Source: Salinicoccus hispanicus (GTDB lineage Bacteria > Bacillota > Bacilli > Staphylococcales > Salinicoccaceae). From it: DNA of 64,000 bases. This document shows, one piece after another, positions 20,031-28,384 of the stretch (position 1 is its first letter; each line of letters begins with the position of its first letter). Under the pieces are notes generated by a model. That model did not search any database. It had not been told where the DNA came from and saw nothing but the letters and a program-made list of their open reading frames with translations. The translations under genes and the position numbers were made by a program. The stretch spans positions 459,754 through 523,753 of the forward strand of contig NZ_WUUK01000002.1 of the NCBI RefSeq assembly GCF_009831115.1, read 5' to 3'.

Positions 20031-21101
20031 ATGGGTTATGTTGCAGTGAAAGGTGGCACGAAGGCCATTCAGGCATCGGTCCGCATGTACAAGGACAAGC
20101 AGCATGCGAAAGGGTTTGAAATTGAGGTTGCCCATATCAAGGCGAACATGAACCAGCTGATCAATCAGATCATGTCGGAGGCAAGTCTATATGACCGCGA
20201 TCTCGCAGCCCTGTCGATCCTGCAGGCGGAAGGCAACATGGAGGAGGCGGTATTTCTGCTTCGTGCACACCGTTCTACATTGCCGAGGCTCTATTATTCG
20301 ACAGTGACTAATACGCGTGACATGTTTGTCGAGCGCCGGGTGTCGGCGAGTTTCAAGGACATTCCGGGCGGACAGATCCTCGGTGCTTCCCCGGACTTCA
20401 CTCATCGTCTGCTGGATGACGACCAGTCATTTACCGGCATGCATGATGAAGCGGTGGAAGCATCATACACCTACTCACTCGATGCACTGCCGAAGGTCAT
20501 CGACTACCTGGAGCAGGAAGGTCTATTTACCAAAAAGCCGGAAGATGACAATGAACCGGATGATATCACGAAACAGACGATTGAATTCCCGAGCTCGAGA
20601 AGTGAACGGCTGCAGTCGCTGACACGCGGTCAGACGGGGGCCGTCACTTCACTCGGCTATGCTGAAATACGCGGGTACGGTTACTCTTCGCATCCAAATA
20701 TCGGAGAAGTGCGTGTCGGCCAGCAGCCGATGCATATCGATCCGTACGATACGGGTGATGCGTACTATATCGGTGATATCGAGCTGACGGAAGTGGAAGC
20801 ATTCATGCCTGCCGATGAAGACGAAATGGATGATACGGGCAGTACGGAGAAAACGTTCAAGATCGGCTACGGGCTGACATTCGGTCAGAACGAGACGAAG
20901 GCGATCGCCATGAGTGTTCTCGACTACAGTCTGGAGCATCCGGTCGGGAATGCTGCAACAAGTGATGATGAATTTGTATTACTGCATATCGACAGTGTGG
21001 AATCCACAGGGTTCATTTCACACCTGAAGCTGCCGCACTATGTCACATTCCAGTCTGTACTCGATCGGGTACGCCAGACGAAGGGAGGGGACGGACAATG
21101 A
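20031..21101 (+). CDS. phnI: C-P lyase core subunit PhnI
   Basis: A 356-residue PhnI, the subunit with nucleosidase activity that displaces adenine when the phosphonate is attached to ribose. It starts GYVAVKGGTKAI as in the family and carries LGYAEIRGYGYSSHPNIGEVRVG and LPHYVTFQSVLDRVRQTK. It begins right after phnH and overlaps phnJ by four bases (ATGA), so translation is coupled. Confidence 0.92.
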   Translation: MGYVAVKGGTKAIQASVRMYKDKQHAKGFEIEVAHIKANMNQLINQIMSEASLYDRDLAALSILQAEGNMEEAVFLLRAHRSTLPRLYYSTVTNTRDMFVERRVSASFKDIPGGQILGASPDFTHRLLDDDQSFTGMHDEAVEASYTYSLDALPKVIDYLEQEGLFTKKPEDDNEPDDITKQTIEFPSSRSERLQSLTRGQTGAVTSLGYAEIRGYGYSSHPNIGEVRVGQQPMHIDPYDTGDAYYIGDIELTEVEAFMPADEDEMDDTGSTEKTFKIGYGLTFGQNETKAIAMSVLDYSLEHPVGNAATSDDEFVLLHIDSVESTGFISHLKLPHYVTFQSVLDRVRQTKGGDGQ

Positions 21102-21940
21102 GACAGAATTACGCATTTCTCGATGAGAATTCGAAAAAGGAAATCAGAAGAAAAACACTGAAGGCCATCTCAATACCAGGTTATCAGGTACCGTTCGCTT
21201 CAAGGGAACTGCCCATCGCCAGAGGTTGGGGGACAGGGGGCTTGCAGCTGACACTGTCCCTGATCGGACAGGCGGATATACTGAAGGTCATCGACCAGGG
21301 ATCTGACGAATCGGTCAACGCAGTCAATATCAGACGCCTGATCCAGGATACGACTGGCGTTACGGATACCATCCATACGGATGAGGCGACGCTGATCCAG
21401 TCGAGGCACCGGATACCGGAAGTGCCACTGAAACCGTATCAGATCCTGGTGCTGCAAGTGCCGCTTCCGGAGCCACTGCGTCCGGTCGAGCCTTCAGAGC
21501 GGATCACCAAGCAGCTCCATGCGGACAAGGAATACAGTGGTGCCTGGCTGAGACTTTTCGAACAGATCATGCGCTACGGCTCCATTACGGATGATGCGGA
21601 CTACCCGGTGCTTGTGGGCGGCCGCTATGTCATGGCACCGAGTCCCATCCCGAGGTTCGACAATCCGAAACTCGAGGGCAATGATGGGTTGATCCTGCTT
21701 GGTGCCGGACGTGAAAAGAAGATCTACGCGGTCCCGCCCTATACGACAGTCACCTCCCTTGCATTCCTGGACCATCCATTCGAAGTGGAGTCATTCGATG
21801 ATGTGACCTGCCGTGAGTCCGGACTGACGGGCGTCTACATGGATGAGCTGATCGATGAAACGACAGGAGAGACGTACTACATGACGAACGACACAAGCTA
21901 TATGATCGAAGAAATGAACAAGGAAGGATCTGTGAAATGA
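21098..21940 (+). CDS. phnJ: C-P lyase subunit PhnJ, cysteine-poor variant
   Basis: A 280-residue PhnJ, the radical-SAM subunit expected to break the C-P bond of ribose-1-phosphonate 5-phosphate. Most of the protein is very PhnJ-like: IPGYQVPF with the conserved Gly (residue 28, E. coli Gly32), GWGTGG, DEATLIQSRHRIPE, FDNPK and GAGREKKIYAVPP. The C-terminus differs. E. coli Cys241, 244, 266 and 272 correspond to Cys238, Ser241, Thr263 and Met269 here, and Cys238 is the only cysteine in the whole protein. The frame is open and overlaps its neighbours by ATGA, so this is not a broken gene. How it would hold the cluster and form the thiyl radical is unclear. Confidence 0.88.
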   Translation: MRQNYAFLDENSKKEIRRKTLKAISIPGYQVPFASRELPIARGWGTGGLQLTLSLIGQADILKVIDQGSDESVNAVNIRRLIQDTTGVTDTIHTDEATLIQSRHRIPEVPLKPYQILVLQVPLPEPLRPVEPSERITKQLHADKEYSGAWLRLFEQIMRYGSITDDADYPVLVGGRYVMAPSPIPRFDNPKLEGNDGLILLGAGREKKIYAVPPYTTVTSLAFLDHPFEVESFDDVTCRESGLTGVYMDELIDETTGETYYMTNDTSYMIEEMNKEGSVK

Positions 21941-22779
21941 AGACAGCGGACAATGTGGCACTCTGTGTCAGGAACTTCAGCAAACACTATGGCGACGGAT
22001 GCGCCTACTGCATGGATGAAGATGCGGTACTCGACCGGAATATCTGTCCCGAGTGCGGAACCATCCATGCATGCAGCGATATTTCCTTCGATCTTCATAA
22101 GGGAGAGATTCTGGGCATCGTCGGGGAGAGCGGCAGTGGCAAGAGCACACTGATGAAGATGCTTTATTTCGACCAGGAGGCCTCCTCCGGTGAATATCAT
22201 CTGGCTGATTTTCTCGATGGCGATCGAGATGTGCTGAAGCTGTCGAGCCGGCAGAAGCGGCAGATCAGAAATGAAATTCTCGGCATGGTATACCAGAATC
22301 CGGTCTACGGGCTCAAAATGGAGTTTTCAGCCATCAGTAATATTGCGGAAAAGCTCATCGCGAGCGGTTCGCGCAATGTCGGTGACATGACAGCGACCGG
22401 CGACCACTTTCTCGGGAAGGTGAACATTCCACTGAACCGCAAGTATGAGCCACCGGTAAACTTTTCCGGCGGCATGCAGCAGCGGGTGCAGATCGCCAAG
22501 GCGCTGTCCAACTACCCGCCGGTGCTATTGCTTGATGAAGTAACGACGGGGCTCGATCTTTCAGTCCAGGCGGATGTACTTGAACTCATCAAGGAGATCC
22601 AGCGGGAGCTCGGCATCAGCATGATCGTCGTTTCCCATGATCTCGCCATCATCCGCATGCTGTGCGACCGTACGATGGTCATGCTGGATGGTTCCGTCAT
22701 CGAATCGGGCATTACGGATCAGATACTTGAGGACCCGCAGCATGCATACACCCAGCAGCTGGTATATTCAATCCTTTAA
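21937..22779 (+). CDS. phnK: C-P lyase ATPase PhnK with cysteine-rich insert
   Basis: A 280-residue ABC-type ATPase that in E. coli docks on PhnJ in the C-P lyase core. Walker A (GESGSGKST), the signature FSGGMQQR, Walker B (VLLLDEVTTG) and the H-loop (VVSHD) are intact. Between the first strand and the usual SDISFDL segment there is an insert of about 25 residues holding CAYC, CPEC and a further Cys (Cys22, 25, 37, 40, 46), a treble-clef or rubredoxin-like metal pattern that E. coli PhnK lacks. It overlaps phnJ by four bases. A metal site here, next to a PhnJ without cysteines, is a striking combination. Confidence 0.9.
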   Translation: MKTADNVALCVRNFSKHYGDGCAYCMDEDAVLDRNICPECGTIHACSDISFDLHKGEILGIVGESGSGKSTLMKMLYFDQEASSGEYHLADFLDGDRDVLKLSSRQKRQIRNEILGMVYQNPVYGLKMEFSAISNIAEKLIASGSRNVGDMTATGDHFLGKVNIPLNRKYEPPVNFSGGMQQRVQIAKALSNYPPVLLLDEVTTGLDLSVQADVLELIKEIQRELGISMIVVSHDLAIIRMLCDRTMVMLDGSVIESGITDQILEDPQHAYTQQLVYSIL

Positions 22780-22794
22780 GGGAGGACACTATTC

Positions 22795-23988
22795 ATGAAA
22801 GCAATCATAAACGGCAATATCATTACAGAAGATGAAATATTGGAAAACGCTGCAGTCGTCATCGACGAACAGTACATCGTGGATATCGTGCCGATGGCAG
22901 AAGCGGATACGGCACTCGCTCTCGTCACGGAAGTGATCGATGCCAGAGGCGGCTATGTGTCTCCCGGATTCATCGATATCCACTCGGACTACATCGAAGG
23001 CATTGTGGCACCGCGTCCGACATCGCTGATGGACGTCAATATGGGTATCCGGGAATCGGAGCGCATACTCAGCTCCCATGGCATCACGACGATGTTCCAT
23101 TCACTATCGATCTACCGGGAGGATCTTTTCGGACATAAGCCGATCCGCGAGCCGCGCAATGTGGAGAAGCTGATCCAGGCCATCGCCCGGACCCACCATG
23201 AAAAGCATCTGATCCGCCACCGGCTGCATACCCGTTTCGAACTGGATGCGATCGAAATGCTGCCAATATTGAAGCAGCATATCGAAGCCGGCAATGTCCA
23301 CCTGCTCAGTTTCATGGATCACACACCGGGGCAGGGACAGTACAGGAACCTGTCCATCTACCGTGATACGGTGAAAAGCTATCAGAACATGAGCGACACG
23401 GAAATAGAGCAGAAAATCGTCGACAAGGCCGGTTATGCACAGATCGGATACGACGAAATGAAGGAAGTGGCCGATCTCGCACTGGTACATAATATCGCCG
23501 TTGCCTCCCATGACGATGACCGCACGGAGCGCATCGATTTCAATGAGACGATCGGTACGACGATCAGTGAGTTCCCGATCACCATGGAGGTGGCGAAGTA
23601 TGCCTATTCACGCGGTCAGCATACGATGGCTGGTGCACCGAACATCATGCTCGGCGGTTCGCATTCCGGCAATCTGAACGCTAAAGATGCCATCGAGGCA
23701 GACTGCATATCCATACTGTGCAGTGACTACTATCCGGCTGCGATGCTTCATTCTGTCTATAAGCTGCACAATGAATACAATCATCCGCTTGAAGAGGCAA
23801 TGAAGCTGATCACCATCAATCCGGCCAGGGCGGTCCATATGGACCATGAAATCGGTTCGATTGCGATCGGCAAGAAGGCGGATATCAATGTCATCCAGTG
23901 CCATAATGACTATCCGGTCGTCACCGAGTGCATCGTGGATGGCGCCATCATTTCCCAGTATCACTATAGAATCGATGAGGAGGCATAA
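22795..23988 (+). CDS. phnM: RPnTP hydrolase PhnM
   Basis: A 397-residue amidohydrolase-superfamily enzyme that removes pyrophosphate from ribose-1-phosphonate 5-triphosphate to give the PhnJ substrate. Seen are the metal-site region GFIDIHSDYIEG, FHSLSIYREDLFG, the motif VASHDDDRTE and the late segment INPARAVHMDHEIGSI. Ribosome site AGGGAGG, 15 bases after phnK. The order K-M-L differs from E. coli (K-L-M). Confidence 0.92.
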   Translation: MKAIINGNIITEDEILENAAVVIDEQYIVDIVPMAEADTALALVTEVIDARGGYVSPGFIDIHSDYIEGIVAPRPTSLMDVNMGIRESERILSSHGITTMFHSLSIYREDLFGHKPIREPRNVEKLIQAIARTHHEKHLIRHRLHTRFELDAIEMLPILKQHIEAGNVHLLSFMDHTPGQGQYRNLSIYRDTVKSYQNMSDTEIEQKIVDKAGYAQIGYDEMKEVADLALVHNIAVASHDDDRTERIDFNETIGTTISEFPITMEVAKYAYSRGQHTMAGAPNIMLGGSHSGNLNAKDAIEADCISILCSDYYPAAMLHSVYKLHNEYNHPLEEAMKLITINPARAVHMDHEIGSIAIGKKADINVIQCHNDYPVVTECIVDGAIISQYHYRIDEEA

Positions 23989-23991
23989 CCC

Positions 23992-24690
23992 ATGCTGAGT
24001 GTTGAAGATCTATCCAAATCATTCACCATCCATCATCTCGGTCAGACCCGGGAAGCGATCAGCGGGATCAATCTTAATGTGGCCCAGGGTGGATTCCTCG
24101 GCATCGTCGGAAGAAGCGGCAGCGGCAAGTCGACGATTTTGAAAAGCATCTATGGCACATACCGTCCGGATGGCGGCAGAATCATCTATGATTCCAAGGA
24201 AAATGGACCGGTCGACATCATGGAGATCAGCGATCACGCGCTGATCCATTTGAGAAAGACCGAGATCGGCTATGTGTCGCAGTTTCTTAAAGTAATGCCG
24301 AGAACGACAAGTCTTGAACTCGTGACCCAGTCGCTCCTTGAAATGGGTGTGGGTCTCGTCGAGGCCGAAGCACAAGCGAAAACCGCACTCGAGCACTATG
24401 ATATACCGGAGTCATTATGGAACAACTATCCGAACACATTCAGTGGTGGGGAGAAGCTCAGACTCAATATTGCACGGGCAACCGTCAAGGCTCCAAGGTT
24501 GCTGCTACTCGATGAACCGACGGCTTCTCTGGATCATGCATCCAAAGTGAAGGTCCGTGAAGCCATTTCGAAGCTCAAGGACGAAGGGACGACACTGGTC
24601 GGCATTTTCCATGACCTGGAATTCATGGAGGGGCTGTGTGATTCGGTCTATGACATGTCGAACCAGGAGATGAGGCACGCTCTGGCATGA
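23992..24690 (+). CDS. phnL: C-P lyase ABC-type protein PhnL
   Basis: A 232-residue ABC ATPase. With PhnGHI it is needed for the nucleophilic attack of phosphonate on ATP. Walker A (GRSGSGKST), the signature FSGGEKLR, Walker B (LLLLDEPTAS) and the switch region (GIFHD) are present, as is the PhnL-type stretch IGYVSQFLKVMPRTT. It begins 3 bases after phnM and overlaps the PHP gene by four bases. Confidence 0.9.
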   Translation: MLSVEDLSKSFTIHHLGQTREAISGINLNVAQGGFLGIVGRSGSGKSTILKSIYGTYRPDGGRIIYDSKENGPVDIMEISDHALIHLRKTEIGYVSQFLKVMPRTTSLELVTQSLLEMGVGLVEAEAQAKTALEHYDIPESLWNNYPNTFSGGEKLRLNIARATVKAPRLLLLDEPTASLDHASKVKVREAISKLKDEGTTLVGIFHDLEFMEGLCDSVYDMSNQEMRHALA

Positions 24691-25493
24691 AAATAGACCT
24701 GCATGTACACAGCAGCCTGTCTGATGGCTCGGACTCTTTAGAAAAGGTGCTCGACCGTGCTGCGGACAATGGCGTCGAAACGCTGAGCTTCGTCGACCAT
24801 GATATGACAGAAACATATACGCGTGCACTGCCGTATGCAGAGCAGCTGGGTATAGCACTCATTCCAGGCATCGAAATTTCAGCCTATGATTTCAAGCGGG
24901 ACCGTAAAGTGCATGTGCTCGGCTACAATTACGATCTTGATGCACTGCATATAAGCGAACTCTGCCAGCCTCTGCTTGAGCGGCGGCATGCACACTCGCT
25001 GTGGCAGATTGAACAGATAAGGTCTGCTGGCTTTGATGTCGATGTGTACCGCATCCAAAGCAGGCTGGAACCGGGCCAGTCGATCTACAAGCAGCACATC
25101 ATGGCGGATATCACGTCGGCACACTATGACTCACATGAATATAAAGCACTCTACCGCAAGCTGTTCAAGGGTCAGGGCCCGGCTTCAGGGGATATACGGT
25201 ATATCGATGTCCACGACGTGATCGAGGCAGTAAAGCTGGACTGCGGCCAGGTGGTCATTGCCCACCCGGGCCAGCTCAATAGCTATGAACTCATTGAAGA
25301 AATAGCAGGACAGCTTGATGGTGTCGAACAGCATCACCCGGATCACGATGCAGAAGACATCGACAGGGTGGCTCGGCTGTGTACCAAGTACAGACTTTTC
25401 ACCACCGGCGGTTCCGACTTTCATGGTGACTTTGGCGACAGTGTCAATGTTGGAATCGATAAGCATTCGTTAAGTGTTTATCCGTTTGATTAA
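24687..25493 (+). CDS. PHP-family cyclic phosphodiesterase
   Basis: A 268-residue PHP-domain metalloenzyme (DLHVHSSLSDGSD at the start; SFVDHDMTETY; VIAHPGQL; GGSDFHGD at the end). A PHP protein from Eggerthella lenta (Elen0235, PhnPP) hydrolyses 5-phosphoribosyl 1,2-cyclic phosphate, the C-P lyase product, down to ribose 5-phosphate and phosphate. The position here, overlapping phnL and with no phnP in the window, makes that the likely role. A general 5'-3' exonuclease-like PHP function is the alternative. Confidence 0.85.
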   Translation: MKIDLHVHSSLSDGSDSLEKVLDRAADNGVETLSFVDHDMTETYTRALPYAEQLGIALIPGIEISAYDFKRDRKVHVLGYNYDLDALHISELCQPLLERRHAHSLWQIEQIRSAGFDVDVYRIQSRLEPGQSIYKQHIMADITSAHYDSHEYKALYRKLFKGQGPASGDIRYIDVHDVIEAVKLDCGQVVIAHPGQLNSYELIEEIAGQLDGVEQHHPDHDAEDIDRVARLCTKYRLFTTGGSDFHGDFGDSVNVGIDKHSLSVYPFD

Positions 25494-25498
25494 CTTTG

Positions 25499-25534
25499 TG
25501 CTAAGTTGTGTTAATAGTTTGTAAAGCATGTTTA
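25499..25534 (-). promoter_or_regulatory. Pho-box-like repeats before phnD
   Basis: Read on the plus strand these are TGCTAA (25499), TGTTAA (25509), TGTAAA (25520) and TGTTTA (25529), the reverse of the TT(A/T/C)ACA motif, spaced 9-11 bases. Two copies fit exactly. This suggests PhoP control of phosphonate uptake under phosphate limitation. Confidence 0.45.
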
Positions 25535-25593
25535 CCTGCTGAGACGGTTCAGGTTAAATGAATATGTAAACAAAACTGAGGAGTTGTCAATTG

Positions 25594-26631
25594 ATGAAAA
25601 AATGGTTAATAGGTCTGACGTCACTTACTTTGGTTCTTTCCGCATGCAACAGCGAAAGTAGCGAAGGAGAAGTAAATGCATCGAGCGAAGAACCACTGAC
25701 GATGGTCTGGTACCCGAATGAATCCGGCAATGAACTTACAGATGCACGCGATGCCATCGGCGGCATCATCGAGGAAGCGACCGGACGTACAGTGGAACAT
25801 GAACTCACAACCGATTATGCAATCGCAATCGAAAGTCTGGTCAATGACAATGCGGATATCGCATTCACCGGCGCAGAAGGCTACATACAGGCAAAAGAGA
25901 GAAATGACGCACTGACACCGATTGCTGTTGCTTCCGGTCCAAGCGGTACAGAAGAAGACGCACTCTACTACAGCTGGTTTGCAGCGACACCTGAGAATAT
26001 GAGCCAATATGAAAGTGGCGAAGGAGAATATGGTCTGGATAACTTCGAGGACAAGAACTTCTCATTCGTATCCACATCATCCACTTCTGGTTTCAAGGTG
26101 CCGGGTACAACACTTGTCAGCCACTTCGGTGAAAAGGAAGGCTATGAAAACCTTGAGATCGACCAGCTTGCCCAAAGCGGTACCCTATTCGATGAAGTGA
26201 TGTTCGGCAACACGCACCAAGGTTCCGCAGTGAATCTTCTGACTGGCAAAGCGGATATCGCAGCATTCTGCGACAGCTGTGTTGAGAACTATGTCGAACT
26301 TTCAGAAGGCGAAGATAATGTACCAGGTTCAATCTACAAAGTTTCTGAAGGTGCAGAAGCGCCTTTCCAGGATCTTGCAGGAGAAGAATTCGGCATCCTG
26401 TCAGCAACACCGGTATTGAATGCACCATTCATTGCCAATGGCAATACAGTTGATGAAGAAGCAATCACAGCACTCACGGAGGCATTCACCTCCGAAGAAG
26501 TGGCGAATAATGAAAGCATCTTCCTGCCGGAAGATTCCGATATGAATGGACTCTTTTCTAAATCTGGAGAAGAACAGTTCGTACATGTGGAGGATTCCTG
26601 GTTCGATCCGATCAGAGAGCTTGGACAGTAA
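25594..26631 (+). CDS. phnD: phosphonate-binding lipoprotein PhnD
   Basis: A 345-residue periplasmic-binding-type lipoprotein of the phosphonate/phosphate-ester ABC family. The signal peptide ends in the lipobox LSAC, and an acidic serine-rich linker follows. The binding-domain signatures TMVWYPNESG, DIAFTGAEGY and FVSTSSTSGFKVPG are clear. GAGGAG lies upstream of both TTG 25591 and ATG 25594; I prefer the ATG. It begins a second transcript of the phn locus. Confidence 0.9.
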   Translation: MKKWLIGLTSLTLVLSACNSESSEGEVNASSEEPLTMVWYPNESGNELTDARDAIGGIIEEATGRTVEHELTTDYAIAIESLVNDNADIAFTGAEGYIQAKERNDALTPIAVASGPSGTEEDALYYSWFAATPENMSQYESGEGEYGLDNFEDKNFSFVSTSSTSGFKVPGTTLVSHFGEKEGYENLEIDQLAQSGTLFDEVMFGNTHQGSAVNLLTGKADIAAFCDSCVENYVELSEGEDNVPGSIYKVSEGAEAPFQDLAGEEFGILSATPVLNAPFIANGNTVDEEAITALTEAFTSEEVANNESIFLPEDSDMNGLFSKSGEEQFVHVEDSWFDPIRELGQ

Positions 26632-26641
26632 AAACTTTTGA

Positions 26642-26669
26642 AGGGAGGCACGCCTCTCTTCTTTATTTT
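26642..26669 (+). terminator. attenuator-like hairpin between phnD and phnC
   Basis: AGGGAGGC pairs with GCCTCTCT (one G-T pair), followed by TCTTTATTTT. A leaky terminator here would keep the binding protein in excess over the ATPase and permeases. Confidence 0.6.
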
Positions 26670-26681
26670 GGAGGGTAATCG

Positions 26682-27560
26682 ATGAATGTAGAAACGCTGA
26701 CCAGACCAGATAATACAGCGGAAAAAAAGACGCAGGAAGTCGTCTTTCCTTTTCCCGAGGAAGCGGCGCAGGAGAAGCTGTCGGTTGAGGACGTACCGGT
26801 CATAATGGAAATCAAGAATATTGACAAGTCGTATTCGGGAAGTAGCAAAGTGCTCAAAGACATCTCTTTTGACATCAGGAAAGGGGAGGTACTCTCCATC
26901 ATCGGTCCTTCCGGTGCCGGCAAGTCCACACTGCTTCGGATCATCAACCGGATGATCGAACCGAATAGCGGTGTCATCCGTTTCCAGGACAAAGACACCC
27001 TCAATATGAAGGGCAAAGCACTGCGGCATATGCGGACCGACATCGGTATGATATTCCAGCACTATAACCTTGTCGACCGTCTGAGTGTATTCGAAAATGT
27101 GCTGCATGGTCGCCTCGGCTATAAGAGCAGCCTCCAAGGCATCTTCTCGATGTATTCGGAAGCAGAGAAGGAGAAGGCTGTTGAAATCATCTCGGAACTT
27201 GGGATCTCAGAGCAGATCTATAGTCGCTGTGATGAACTCAGTGGGGGACAGAAGCAGCGTGTCGGCATCGCCCGCGCACTGATTCAGGACCCGAAGATCA
27301 TCTTGTGTGATGAACCGATCGCCTCCCTCGACCCGAATTCGTCCAGGATCATCATGGAATATTTGAGACGCATTTCACGGGAGAAGGATATCACCATTAT
27401 CGTCAATCTCCACCAGCTGGATGTCGCCAAGCAGTATTCCGACCGGATCATCGGACTCAATGACGGCAGCATCGTCTTCAATGATGTTCCGGAAGCCATT
27501 ACGGCTGAATCAATCAATCACATATATGGCTCGAATCTTGAAGAGCTGATAGTGGAATAG
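26682..27560 (+). CDS. phnC: phosphonate ABC transporter ATPase PhnC
   Basis: A 292-residue ABC ATPase with Walker A (GPSGAGKST), signature (LSGGQKQR) and Walker B (IILCDEPIAS). The PhnC-type stretch MIFQHYNLVDRLSVFENVL is plain. The first 40 or so residues, charged and proline-rich, extend beyond the usual PhnC start. GGAGGG precedes the ATG. Partners are the two permeases that follow. Confidence 0.9.
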   Translation: MNVETLTRPDNTAEKKTQEVVFPFPEEAAQEKLSVEDVPVIMEIKNIDKSYSGSSKVLKDISFDIRKGEVLSIIGPSGAGKSTLLRIINRMIEPNSGVIRFQDKDTLNMKGKALRHMRTDIGMIFQHYNLVDRLSVFENVLHGRLGYKSSLQGIFSMYSEAEKEKAVEIISELGISEQIYSRCDELSGGQKQRVGIARALIQDPKIILCDEPIASLDPNSSRIIMEYLRRISREKDITIIVNLHQLDVAKQYSDRIIGLNDGSIVFNDVPEAITAESINHIYGSNLEELIVE

Positions 27561-27571
27561 GTGTGGTACAG

Positions 27572-28384
27572 ATGGAAAAATCAAGTTCAATCCATGCGAC
27601 GGACATCAATATCATAAGAAAGAAGCACATGAAGCTCTTTATTACCGGGCTCATCCTTCTCGCACTGATCATTGTGAGCGGCAGCATCACCAACTACAAT
27701 CATATCGACGGTCTGGCATCGATCCCTGCCGCGCTCCAGTGGCTGTTTGCCAACATGTACTTCAGTGGCAGTACATTAAGCCGGTTGCCGACTGTACTGC
27801 GACTGCTCTGGGAAACGATACTCATCTCCATCGTGTCGACGACGACAGCCGCATTCTTCGCCATGATTTTTGCGATTGTCGGTTCGAAGCGTACAAGCGT
27901 CAACGGCTTCCTGATGTATTTTGCAAAGCTCGTTGCATCCATCAGCCGTAATATACCCGTGGTCGCATGGGCACTCATCCTAGTACTCAGCTTCGGTACA
28001 AATGCTGCGACCGGCTTTCTGGCACTGTTCTTCGGGACGTTCGGTTTCCTGGTGAGAGCATTCATCGAAACCATCGATGAAACATCCGGTGATACGGTCG
28101 AAGCACTGAAAGCGACGGGTGCGACGTATCCTCAGGTCATTTCAAAAGCTGTAATTCCGGAAAGCATGCCGCAGATGTTCAGCTGGGTGCTCTTCATGAT
28201 CGAGACGAACATCAGAAGTGCCACGCTTGTCGGACTTTTGACCGGGACGGGTATCGGGTACCTGTTCGATCTCTACTATAAGCAGCTGAACTATGAGATG
28301 GTATCGCTCATCACGCTCGCAATCGTTGTCGCCGTCCTTATTATCGAGGCCATCTCCAACCTGATAAGGAGGGAAATACTATAA
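27572..28384 (+). CDS. phnE: phosphonate ABC permease PhnE (first)
   Basis: A 270-residue membrane permease with about six hydrophobic segments. The binding-protein-dependent transport loop EALKATGATYPQVISKAVIP contacts PhnC. I start at the ATG at 27572; a GTG at 27563 in frame is also possible. Its stop codon overlaps the start of the second permease by one base. Confidence 0.88.
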   Translation: MEKSSSIHATDINIIRKKHMKLFITGLILLALIIVSGSITNYNHIDGLASIPAALQWLFANMYFSGSTLSRLPTVLRLLWETILISIVSTTTAAFFAMIFAIVGSKRTSVNGFLMYFAKLVASISRNIPVVAWALILVLSFGTNAATGFLALFFGTFGFLVRAFIETIDETSGDTVEALKATGATYPQVISKAVIPESMPQMFSWVLFMIETNIRSATLVGLLTGTGIGYLFDLYYKQLNYEMVSLITLAIVVAVLIIEAISNLIRREIL

